Shown one piece after another: positions 35,965-44,489 of a stretch of 64,000 nt of DNA; within the stretch, counting starts at the first letter, position 1; the number at the start of each line of letters is the position of its first letter. Under the pieces are notes generated by a model that made no database searches, was not told where the DNA came from, and saw only the letters and a program-made list of their open reading frames with translations. Both the position numbers and the translations under genes were made by a program. The stretch is from Nonomuraea fuscirosea (GTDB lineage: Bacteria; Actinomycetota; Actinomycetes; Streptosporangiales; Streptosporangiaceae), in the NCBI RefSeq assembly GCF_003001935.1, contig NZ_PVNG01000027.1, forward strand, positions 1 through 64,000, written 5' to 3'.

Positions 35965-36519
35965 ATGGCGCTTGATGAGCTAACCGAGGAACTCGCCCGC
36001 TCCGCGGCCGGAGGAGACCATCGCGCACTTGGCGAGCTCCTGGCGCGGATCGAGCCTGATGTGATGCGCCACTGCGCCCGGATCCTCCCCTATCACCAGG
36101 ATGCGGAAGAGGCCTCGCAAGATACGTTGCTGGCCGTGGCGCGCAACATCGGGCGTTTCGAGGGGCGGGCCAGGTTCAGCACCTGGCTGCACATCGTGAC
36201 CGCCAACTGCGCGCGGACGACATACCGGACGCTCAAGCGCAGGGCGGCCGAGCAGAGCTCGGACGAGCTGCCCATGCAGAAGCCGGACGTGCGGCGGGTC
36301 AGCGTGATCGCGGGCTCGCGGCTCGACCTGCTCGACGCGATGGAGGCGCTGGAGGCCGACAAGCCCGACCTGGCGCAGGCGCTGGTGCTGCGCGACATCG
36401 TCCAGCTCGACTACAACGAGGTGGCCGAGCAGCTCGGCATTCCGCTCGGCACCGCGAAGTCCCGCATCCACCAGGCACGCAAGTACGTCCAGGGCGTCCT
36501 GGGCGAGGACTATCGCTGA
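35965..36519 (+). CDS. ECF-type RNA polymerase sigma factor
   Basis: A 184-residue sigma factor with regions 2 and 4 only. Region 2 includes DAEEASQDTLLAVARNIGRFEGRARFSTWL. Region 4 includes DYNEVAEQLGIPLGTAKSRIHQARKYV, the helix-turn-helix that reads the -35 box. It would direct RNA polymerase to a stress-type regulon. No anti-sigma gene follows, so control must be transcriptional or by a distant partner. It is divergent from otsA, which could be one target. Confidence 0.9.
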   Translation: MALDELTEELARSAAGGDHRALGELLARIEPDVMRHCARILPYHQDAEEASQDTLLAVARNIGRFEGRARFSTWLHIVTANCARTTYRTLKRRAAEQSSDELPMQKPDVRRVSVIAGSRLDLLDAMEALEADKPDLAQALVLRDIVQLDYNEVAEQLGIPLGTAKSRIHQARKYVQGVLGEDYR

Positions 36520-36600
36520 GACCGCCCGTCCCACATGATGAGACGGGTGGAAGTTTCGGCCACTTGAGCGGGTAGAGTCCAGTTCAACAACTTCATATTG

Positions 36601-36738
36601 CTCATCCAGAGGGGTGGAGGGACCGGCCCTGCGAAGCCCCGGCAACCCTCCCGGCTTTCGACTCGCGACCTGGCGAGGCCGACCGGGACTAGGTGCCAAT
36701 TCCGGTTCGCGGTCAAGGTGGCCGTGGGCGAAGATGAG
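36601..36738 (+). ncRNA. SAM-I (S-box) riboswitch
   Basis: The sequence carries the SAM-I core: CTCATCCAGAGGGGTGGAGG, GGACCGGCCCTGCGAAGCCC, CGGCAACC and GGTGCCAATTCC. The closing stem P1 is CTCATC (36601-36606) with GATGAG (36733-36738), a perfect match. The 3' arm of P1 runs straight into the thrC ribosome-binding site GAGGGAAGG, and no terminator hairpin or T-run lies between. SAM binding would therefore block ribosome access. The downstream gene is threonine synthase. Confidence 0.92.
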
Positions 36739-36753
36739 GGAAGGCCTCGCTTC

Positions 36754-37986
36754 ATGTCGCTCGACTTTGGTCCTGCTGTCGGTCTGTCCTGCCGCGAGTG
36801 CGGCGCGCGTTACCCCCTGGGTCCCAGTTTCGCCTGTCTGGAGTGTTTCGGGCCGCTTGAGGCGGCCTACGACTTCGGCACGGTGACCCGGGCGCAGATC
36901 GAGTCCGGTCCGGCCAACATCTGGCGTTACCGGGCACTCCTCCCCGTTCCGACGGACGTGACCGAAAAGCCGAATATGAACCCCGGCTGGACCAAATTGG
37001 TCAAGGCCGGAAACCTCGGCAAGGCGCTCGGGCTCAAATCCCTGCACGTGAAGGACGACTCGGGAAACCCCACCCACTCCTTCAAGGACCGCGTGGTCGC
37101 GATGGCCGTCGAGGCGGCCCGCAACTTCGGCTTCCACACCCTTTCCTGCTCCTCCACGGGCAACCTCGCGGGCGCGGTGACCGCCGCCGCGGCGCGGGCC
37201 GGGCTCGACGCCTGCGTGTTCATCCCGGCCGACCTCGAAGCCGCGAAGATCGCCATGGCCCGCGTGTTCGGCGGGCGGCTGATCGCGATCGACGGCACCT
37301 ACGACGAGGTCAACCGGTTCTGTTCCGAGCTGATCGGCGACCCCATGGGCGACAAGTGGGGCTTCGTCAACGTCAACCTGCGGCCCTACTACGCCGAGGG
37401 CTCCAAGACGCTCGCGTACGAGATCGCCGAGCAGCTCGGCTGGCGGCTGCCCGAGCAGATCGTCATCCCCATCGCCTCGGGCTCGCAGCTCACCAAGATC
37501 GACAAGGGCTTCAAGGAGCTCATCCGGCTGGGGCTGGTCGAGGACACGCCCTACAAGATCTTCGGGGCGCAGGCCGAAGGCTGCTCGCCGGTGTCGGCCG
37601 CGTACAAGGCCGGTCACGACGTCGTCCAGCCGGTCAAGCCCGACACCATCGCCAAGTCGCTGGCCATCGGCAACCCGGCCGACGGTCCCTACGTGCTGGA
37701 CATCGCACGACGCACCGGAGGGGGCGTCGAAGACGTCACGGACGCCGAGATCGTGGCCGCCATCAAGCTGCTCGCCTCCACCGAGGGCATCTTCGCCGAG
37801 ACCGCGGGCGGGGTGACCGTGGGCGTGCTGAAGAAGCTGGCCGAGAGCGGCAGGCTCGATCCCGAGGCCGAGACCGTGGTGCTGAACACCGGCGACGGGC
37901 TCAAGACGCTCGACGCCATCAGCGACGACGCCGCGCCCACGGCCGTCATCCGGCCCTCCCTCGACGCGTTCCGCGCGACTGTCTGA
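36754..37986 (+). CDS. thrC: threonine synthase
   Basis: A 410-residue PLP enzyme converting O-phosphohomoserine to threonine. The N terminus has a zinc-ribbon-like pair CREC (13-16) and CLEC (28-31). Lys111 in NPTHSFKDRVV is the PLP lysine. SSTGNLAGAVTAAAARAG is the phosphate/PLP-binding loop. The ATG at 36754 follows GAGGGAAGG and lies under the SAM riboswitch. It is followed by a sulfur-carrier gene after 24 bp and shares its terminator. Confidence 0.95.
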   Translation: MSLDFGPAVGLSCRECGARYPLGPSFACLECFGPLEAAYDFGTVTRAQIESGPANIWRYRALLPVPTDVTEKPNMNPGWTKLVKAGNLGKALGLKSLHVKDDSGNPTHSFKDRVVAMAVEAARNFGFHTLSCSSTGNLAGAVTAAAARAGLDACVFIPADLEAAKIAMARVFGGRLIAIDGTYDEVNRFCSELIGDPMGDKWGFVNVNLRPYYAEGSKTLAYEIAEQLGWRLPEQIVIPIASGSQLTKIDKGFKELIRLGLVEDTPYKIFGAQAEGCSPVSAAYKAGHDVVQPVKPDTIAKSLAIGNPADGPYVLDIARRTGGGVEDVTDAEIVAAIKLLASTEGIFAETAGGVTVGVLKKLAESGRLDPEAETVVLNTGDGLKTLDAISDDAAPTAVIRPSLDAFRATV

Positions 37987-38010
37987 CAACCAGGAAAGGC
38001 GACATTTACC

Positions 38011-38286
38011 ATGAGCGTTTCTGTGCGGATTCCCACCATTCTGCGCACCTACACCGGGGGCAACGCCGAAGTGAGTGGCGAAGGCGCGACTCTTCGTGAC
38101 GTACTCGCCAAGCTGGACTCCGACTACCCCGGCATCGGCGCGAGAATTCTGGATGAATCGGGCAAGATTCGACGTTTCGTCAACGTTTATGTTGGGGAAG
38201 AGGACGTCCGTTTCGCCGAGGGTCTCGACACTCCCGCCCCAGAGGGCACCCAGATCTCCATCATCCCCGCGGTCGCCGGCGGCTGA
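38011..38286 (+). CDS. CysO/MoaD-like sulfur-carrier protein
   Basis: A 91-residue ubiquitin-fold protein ending in Gly-Gly (IPAVAGG), where a thiocarboxylate is formed. VRIPTILRTYTGG at the start and GKIRRFVNVYVGEEDVRF match the CysO type that supplies sulfur for cysteine made from O-phosphoserine in mycobacteria. The linked cysteine synthase and Mec peptidase genes are not here. A GGAAAGG site precedes the ATG. Co-transcribed with thrC, it lies under the same SAM riboswitch leader. Confidence 0.85.
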   Translation: MSVSVRIPTILRTYTGGNAEVSGEGATLRDVLAKLDSDYPGIGARILDESGKIRRFVNVYVGEEDVRFAEGLDTPAPEGTQISIIPAVAGG

Positions 38287-38309
38287 GCGCCGCGCGAACC
38301 CCGACCGTT

Positions 38310-38341
38310 GAAGGCGCCCCTTGTGGGCGCCTTCTGCTTTT
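38310..38341 (+). terminator. thrC operon terminator
   Basis: GAAGGCGCCC (38310-38319) and GGGCGCCTTC (38325-38334) form a perfect 10-bp stem, followed by TGCTTTT. It ends the thrC-sulfur carrier transcript. Confidence 0.92.
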
Positions 38342-38407
38342 CCTGGGCTAATTCAACGTTGTACGAGGTTCGCTGCGAAGAAATACCTGGTTTGCAGATT
38401 GACTCTG

Positions 38408-38435
38408 TTGCCAAACCCCGTGCCACAGGTATGGT
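38408..38435 (+). promoter_or_regulatory. candidate cold-shock gene promoter
   Basis: TTGCCA (38408-38413) and TATGGT (38430-38435) are spaced 16 bp in an AT-richer stretch, leaving a leader of about 95 nt before the cold-shock gene. Long leaders are usual for cold-shock mRNAs. Only a consensus-based guess. Confidence 0.35.
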
Positions 38436-38534
38436 CGAGGGCGATCGTCTGCCTGATTTTCAAGTTATGTCAGACGATTACAGGCCTCGCGGAGGAATGG
38501 GCGAGATCTGAGAGACCAGTAAGAGGAGTCGGAA

Positions 38535-38735
38535 GTGGCGCAGGGCACCGTCAAGTGGTTCAACGCGGACAAGGGCTACGGCTTCATCGCGGTAGACGGT
38601 GGTAAGGATGTATTCGTCCATTACTCAGCGATCATGATGGACGGGTACCGCTCTCTCGAACAGGGTCAGCGTGTCGAGTTCGAGATCACGCAGGGCCAGA
38701 AGGGGCCGCAGGCGGAGTCCGTCCGCACGGTCTGA
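38535..38735 (+). CDS. cold-shock protein
   Basis: A 66-residue CspA-type protein with the RNA-binding motifs GTVKWFNADKGYGFI (RNP1) and VFVHYSAI (RNP2). It binds single-stranded RNA and melts structure at low temperature. The start is GTG after AGAGGAGTCGGAA. RNP1 reads KGYGFI as in many actinobacterial members. Confidence 0.95.
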   Translation: MAQGTVKWFNADKGYGFIAVDGGKDVFVHYSAIMMDGYRSLEQGQRVEFEITQGQKGPQAESVRTV

Positions 38736-38895
38736 GGTCACATCACTGGTATGCACCGGGCGGGCTCGCACGGCAGCGCAGTCCGTGCGAACCGTCACCC
38801 CCCTCAATCGTCGACTCGCGTACGGCGGGCTGCTTCGGGCGGCTCGCCGTACTGACTTCTGACCTGGGGATGAACACCGGGCGCGGGTGCGTTCG

Positions 38896-38922
38896 CTTGC
38901 ACTCGGCAGGGTAGAGTGCTAA
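38896..38922. promoter_or_regulatory. CIRCE element 1 (HrcA operator)
   Basis: CTTGCACTC-N9-GAGTGCTAA matches the CIRCE consensus TTAGCACTC-N9-GAGTGCTAA in the right arm and at seven of nine positions in the left. HrcA binds it to repress chaperonin genes until heat shock. Confidence 0.88.
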
Positions 38923-38930
38923 ACAGTTCG

Positions 38931-38957
38931 TTGGCACTCTGTGCAGCAGAGTGCCAA
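38931..38957. promoter_or_regulatory. CIRCE element 2 (HrcA operator)
   Basis: TTGGCACTC-N9-GAGTGCCAA is a perfect inverted repeat eight bases after CIRCE 1. Two operators in a row suggest tight repression of the downstream groEL. Confidence 0.9.
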
Positions 38958-39065
38958 CATCGGATCGAGACGATGGGGTCTGCCGAACGGAGATGCGGGC
39001 CCATGCCGTCGCGGGCGTCGGCTCGGTCCACGACAAGCCACCCTGCATCTGGGAGGTCTAGCCTT

Positions 39066-40694
<1,629 letters not shown>

Positions 40695-40716
40695 GTCTTT
40701 TCTCGTCGTAAGAACG

Positions 40717-40758
40717 AAGAGCGGTCCGGGCTTTTCCGGGCCGCTCTTGTTTTGTTTG
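40717..40758 (+). terminator. groEL terminator
   Basis: AAGAGCGGTCCGG (40717-40729) pairs with CCGGGCCGCTCTT (40736-40748), with one G-T pair, followed by GTTTTGTTT. It is a strong intrinsic terminator 22 bp after the stop. Confidence 0.93.
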
Positions 40759-40843
40759 ACTGCCATTACGTTTCACAATTGCTCGACTACTCCAAGTGAG
40801 GAAGGGTGGTGCCACCACACCGCCTGCACAAAGGAGTAAGAGG

Positions 40844-41080
40844 ATGTTTTCCCGCAGCAAGCGCATTTTCGGCATCGCCGCCCTGGCCCTCGTCGCCGCC
40901 ACCACCGCGCCGGCCGCCCCGGCCTTCGCCGAGCAGCGCTCCCTGTCGCTGACCGACATCCCCCTGCTGCGTGAGCTGAAGGGGCCGCTGTGCCTGCCCA
41001 ATTCGCGGACCGGGCTCACGGTGCTGGACGCGCTGCTGCCGCAGCTCATGGCCTGCGCCCAGACCCCGCTGACCGACTGA
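40844..41080 (+). CDS. small secreted peptide of unknown function
   Basis: A 78-residue precursor. Basic MFSRSKRIF, a hydrophobic core and an AFA cleavage site give a signal peptide of about 30 residues. The mature peptide of about 48 residues has two cysteines (PLCLPN and LMACAQ) and LSLTDIPLLRELKGP. AAGGAGTAAGAGG precedes the ATG. It has its own terminator at 41097. It resembles no chaplin or lantibiotic I know; the Cys pair suggests one disulfide. Confidence 0.7.
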   Translation: MFSRSKRIFGIAALALVAATTAPAAPAFAEQRSLSLTDIPLLRELKGPLCLPNSRTGLTVLDALLPQLMACAQTPLTD

Positions 41081-41096
41081 CCGCGGTCGCCGACAC

Positions 41097-41127
41097 GAAG
41101 CGCCCCGCCGTCGCGGCGGGGCGCTTC
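41097..41127. terminator. bidirectional hairpin terminator
   Basis: GAAGCGCCCCGCC (41097-41109) and GGCGGGGCGCTTC (41115-41127) form a perfect 13-bp stem between the convergent secreted-peptide and YbhB-like genes. T-runs are short on both sides. Confidence 0.85.
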
Positions 41128-41144
41128 GGCGTCTCCTGACGCGG

Positions 41145-41675
41145 TCAGACGCCGTAGAGGGCGACGATGTGGCCGCGGGCCAGGGTGTTGGCGGTGATGT
41201 TGAAGCCCACCACGGCCGGGCTGGCGTCACCGTCGACGCCCAGCCGGTCGACCCCGAGCGCGTGGACCGTGAAGACGTAGCGGTGCGGGTCGCCGGGAGG
41301 CGGGGCCGCGCCGCCGTACGCCTTCGTGCCGTAGTCGTTGCGCGCGTGCGCCGCCCCCTCGGGCAGGCCCTTGAAGTCGGGCGCGCTGCCCGCGCCCGCG
41401 GGCAGCTCCGTCACCGAGGCGGGCAGGTCGAACAGCACCCAGTGCCAGAAGCCGCTGCCCGTGGGGGCGTCGGGGTCGTAGCAGGTGACGGCGTAGCTCA
41501 GGGTGCCCTCGGGGGCGCCGGACCAGCGCAGGTGGGGCGACTGGTTCCCGCCGGTCATGCCCCAGTCGTTGAAGACGTGGAGGTCGGCGAGCCTCGCGCC
41601 GTCCTGGAGGTCGTCACTCTCGACCGTGAGCGCGGGAACCGACGGCAGGTGTTCGTGTGGAAGCGGTGCGGGCAC
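41145..41675 (-). CDS. YbhB/YbcL-type PEBP protein
   Basis: A 176-residue phosphatidylethanolamine-binding-protein family member. The ligand-site signatures are YDPDAPTGSGFWHW and the later HARNDYGTKAYGG with PPPGDPHRYVFTVHAL. Bacterial members are cytosolic, of uncertain role. No signal peptide. It follows helD on the minus strand after a 63-bp gap. Confidence 0.92.
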   Translation of the reverse strand: MPAPLPHEHLPSVPALTVESDDLQDGARLADLHVFNDWGMTGGNQSPHLRWSGAPEGTLSYAVTCYDPDAPTGSGFWHWVLFDLPASVTELPAGAGSAPDFKGLPEGAAHARNDYGTKAYGGAAPPPGDPHRYVFTVHALGVDRLGVDGDASPAVVGFNITANTLARGHIVALYGV

Positions 41676-41738
41676 GGCATCCTCCTAGGTTGAGAGCTGC
41701 TTGCCCAGCCATCCTAGAAGCGGCCGTGCCCGCCGCTC

Positions 41739-43772
41739 TCACGCCGTCAGCTGCGCCGGGAGCGCCTTGTCGTGCAGGACCGTCAGCGAGGTCACCGCAC
41801 GGGTCAGCACGACGTACAGCCGGGCCAGGCCCCTGGGCTCGGCGGCGACGATGTCGGCCGGCTCGACCACGATGACGTGGTCGTACTCCAGACCCTTGGC
41901 CAGGGTGGCGGGCACGATCAGCAGGCGGTGCTCCTGCGCGGCGTCGGGGTCGAGCACGGCGTGGGGGAGCTCCGCCAGGGCCCGCGACACCTCGTCGACC
42001 AGCGCGTCGGGGACGATCACGCCGATCGAGCCCTCCTTGGCCAGCGCCTCCCCTGCGGCCCGCGCCACGGAACCGCCCTTGCTGACGGTGAGCGAGCCGA
42101 GGCCGGGGCGCAGCGAGCGCGGCGCGGCCAGGGCGGGGGCGATGGACGGGAGCAGCCTGGCGGCGTAGTCGAGCACCTCGCGCGGCACGCGGAAGCCGAG
42201 CGTCAGCTCCGTCACCTCGCCCTCGCGCTGCCCCAGGTGGCGCAGCACCGACTCCCACGAGGTGGTCGACCACGGCGTGGTGCCCTGGGCGAGGTCGCCC
42301 AGCACGGTGGCCGAGCCGTTGCGGCAGCGCCGGCCGAGCGCCCGCAGCTGCATCTCGGACAGGTCCTGGGCCTCGTCCACCACGAGGTGACCGAGCGACG
42401 GCGTGCGCTCCATGAGGTCGCCCAGCTCGTCGAGGAGCGCGGCGTCCGCGGCGGACCACTTCGCCGACTTCCAGCTCCGGTACGGCTTGCGCCAGATCAG
42501 CAGCTCCTGCTCCTCCGGCGACAGATCCGACTTGGCCGCCTTGACGGCCCGGCCGAGGAAGTCGGGATCGGACAGCAGCCGGAACAGCACCTGCTCGGGC
42601 GTCAGCTTGGGCCAGACGGCGTCCACGAGCTGCTTGACCGGCTTCGACCTGGCCACCGCGTCCTGCACCCGGTCGTCGGGCGACTCGCCGCGCTGCTCCA
42701 TCCTGACCAGCACCATGTGCGCCAGCCGCTGCGCCAGGGCCGCCCGGCCGGGGTTGTAGCGGGTGGTGCCGCGCAGGGAGGCCACGATCTCGCGGACCTC
42801 GTAGTCGGCCACCCGGTGGCGGTAGGCGCCCTTGGTGAACACCAGGCCGTCCTCCGGCTTCACGATGTGCAGCCAGAGCGCGCTTTCCAGCACCGGCGCC
42901 ATCCTGGCGTCGCCCTTCACCGCGGCCACCAGCGGGTCCTCGGGCGCCGCGTGCTCGCCGAGCAGGCCCGCCACCGTGGTCTGGTCGACCTTGACCTCGC
43001 CGAGCGCGGGCAGCACCGAGGAGATGTAGGACAGGAAGGCCCGGTTGGGGCCGACGATCATGACGCCGGACCTGGCCAGCCGCTCGCGATGGGTGAACAG
43101 CAGATAGGCGGCGCGGTGCAGGCCGACGGCGGTCTTCCCGGTGCCGGGCGCGCCCTGCACGCACACGGTCTGGGCCAGCGTGGCGCGGACGATCTCGTCC
43201 TGGTCGGGCTGGATGGTGGCGACGATGTCGCGCATGGGGCCGGTGCGCGGCCGTTCGATCTCCTCGGTGAGGATCTTCGACGGGCCGATCTCGCCGCCCT
43301 CGCCGAGCGGCTCGTCCTCGAACGCGGTGAGCGCGCCGCCGTGGTAGCCGAAGCGGCGCCGGCGTACGACGCCCATCGGGTCGGCCGGGCTGGCCTGGTA
43401 GAACGCGCGGGACACCGGGGCGCGCCAGTCGATGACCAGCGGCTTGCTGCCGCCGTCGTGGACGTGGCGGCGGCCGACGTAGATCGTGCCGGGCAGGTCG
43501 TCGCCCCCGGCGCGGTCGAGGCGGCCGAAGAACAGCGGCGTGTCCGGATGGTCGGCCAGGGCCGCGACGCGCTGGTCGAGCAGCGACTGGAGGATCTGCT
43601 GCGACACCCAGTCGCCGGCCGCGTCGGCGGACAGGGACTGCGCGTGGGCGCGCATGGCCTTCAGCGCGGCCCTGGACTCGGCCAGGTGCGCCTGCTCCGA
43701 GGCGAGCACGTCGGTGGGTGCGCCATCGGGTGCGTCGGGGGGTATGTCGGGTGCCAGCTGGTGTGCGGGCAT
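41739..43772 (-). CDS. helD: HelD-type helicase-like RNA polymerase recycling factor
   Basis: A 677-residue superfamily 1 helicase-like ATPase. Walker A is GAPGTGKT (207-214), Walker B is LVVDEAQDLS, and the C-terminal motif reads LAKGLEYDHVIVVEP with LYVVLTRA. The N-terminal helical arm (LAESRAALKAMRAHAQ) that enters the polymerase channel is present. HelD pulls stalled RNA polymerase off DNA with ATP; some actinobacterial versions protect from rifamycins. AAGGAGG lies nine bases before the ATG at 43772. An upstream ATG would add 38 unlike residues. Confidence 0.88.
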   Translation of the reverse strand: MPAHQLAPDIPPDAPDGAPTDVLASEQAHLAESRAALKAMRAHAQSLSADAAGDWVSQQILQSLLDQRVAALADHPDTPLFFGRLDRAGGDDLPGTIYVGRRHVHDGGSKPLVIDWRAPVSRAFYQASPADPMGVVRRRRFGYHGGALTAFEDEPLGEGGEIGPSKILTEEIERPRTGPMRDIVATIQPDQDEIVRATLAQTVCVQGAPGTGKTAVGLHRAAYLLFTHRERLARSGVMIVGPNRAFLSYISSVLPALGEVKVDQTTVAGLLGEHAAPEDPLVAAVKGDARMAPVLESALWLHIVKPEDGLVFTKGAYRHRVADYEVREIVASLRGTTRYNPGRAALAQRLAHMVLVRMEQRGESPDDRVQDAVARSKPVKQLVDAVWPKLTPEQVLFRLLSDPDFLGRAVKAAKSDLSPEEQELLIWRKPYRSWKSAKWSAADAALLDELGDLMERTPSLGHLVVDEAQDLSEMQLRALGRRCRNGSATVLGDLAQGTTPWSTTSWESVLRHLGQREGEVTELTLGFRVPREVLDYAARLLPSIAPALAAPRSLRPGLGSLTVSKGGSVARAAGEALAKEGSIGVIVPDALVDEVSRALAELPHAVLDPDAAQEHRLLIVPATLAKGLEYDHVIVVEPADIVAAEPRGLARLYVVLTRAVTSLTVLHDKALPAQLTA

Positions 43773-43891
43773 GCGGAAATGCCTCCTTGTCGGTTTTCGG
43801 AGGTGGTCAAGGCAGCGAATCGACCAGTTTAACGGCGACTCCGGCATGACTCCAAAGCATTTACCGGCGGCGGTCTGGGTACGCACAGGAG

Positions 43892-44227
43892 GTGGTGCGG
43901 GTCCAGCTTCGTTTCTCCCCGGTCATCCCCACGATCGCGAGCTTCCTGCTCGCCGCGCTGTGGGCGCTGTCGGTGTTCGCCGGGTGGGGGGCGCAGGCGT
44001 TCTGCGCGGGCGGGGAGGCCGCCTCACTGTGCTCGCAGCGCCTGTCCACGGTCTCCGCCGTCTCCGGGCTGTTCGCCGTGCTGGCCGCCTGCTGCACGGT
44101 GGCCGCCTGGCTGTTCCCGTGGCCCCGGCACGATCCCCAGGCGTTCGCCCGGCTGATGGGCGCCGGCGTGCTGGCGTGGGTCGTCGCGGAGGGCGTGCTC
44201 TTCCTCGGGGGCCTCCTGGTGCGCTGA
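43892..44227 (+). CDS. small four-helix-type membrane protein
   Basis: A 111-residue hydrophobic protein with three hydrophobic segments (residues about 14-34, 55-77 and 88-108), cysteines in FCAGGEAASLC and a basic inner loop FPWPRHDPQAFARLMG. The start is uncertain: GTG at 43892 or 43895 follows GGAGG with almost no spacing, and no other start exists in frame downstream of the stop at 43847. Divergent from helD. No family known. Confidence 0.55.
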   Translation: MVRVQLRFSPVIPTIASFLLAALWALSVFAGWGAQAFCAGGEAASLCSQRLSTVSAVSGLFAVLAACCTVAAWLFPWPRHDPQAFARLMGAGVLAWVVAEGVLFLGGLLVR

Positions 44228-44489
44228 AGGGTGCGCTGAGGGGGCATGTTTGTGCGTGCTGAGCTTGCGCGAATTACCACAGATCCGTACGTTCGTAACC
44301 AACCTGGGAACACCGAAAAAATCGGGCATTTCAGGTGGGTTTGTCGGATCATGGGGGTATGTCGCAGGCGGCGTGATAGTACGCAGGTGAGGGGGGTGGT
44401 TCGAATGTCGTCGGCCCGCGGAGTCTCGTGGACATGACACCACGCGGAAGTGCCCGGCCGCTCGGGCGAGCGGCCGGGCATCACTGTCT
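44228..44489. other. intergenic region, AT-richer
   Basis: The gap between the small membrane-protein gene and the converging XPB gene is richer in A and T than its surroundings (around 44266-44330) and could hold promoter-like DNA, though no gene starts here on the plus strand. The 63-codon frame at 44246 lacks a ribosome-binding site and gene-like codon use. A perfect hairpin closes the gap. Confidence 0.4.
44452..44481. terminator. perfect 14-bp hairpin
   Basis: TGCCCGGCCGCTCG (44452-44465) and CGAGCGGCCGGGCA (44468-44481) with a GG loop lie nine bases past the XPB stop. There is no T-tract. It probably ends the XPB transcript. Confidence 0.8.

Larger units (their letters stand above)
38736..39065. 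other. intergenic control region of groEL
   Basis: A near-perfect hairpin, GTACGGCGGGC with GCTCGCCGTAC (38820-38852), probably ends the cold-shock transcript. It is followed by the two CIRCE elements (38896-38957) and a leader of roughly 100 nt with the ribosome-binding site GGGAGG. The sequence TAGAGT at 38912-38917 may be the -10 box inside CIRCE 1. Confidence 0.6.

Noticed and set aside
43773..43886. possible rifamycin-associated element upstream of helD
   Set aside because: I looked for the GGGGCTTGCGGCAAGG-like palindrome reported before HelR genes and found none in the upstream DNA.
44246..44437. 63-codon frame between the small membrane protein and XPB genes
   Set aside because: No ribosome-binding site, atypical codon use and no family similarity; the region is better read as intergenic.
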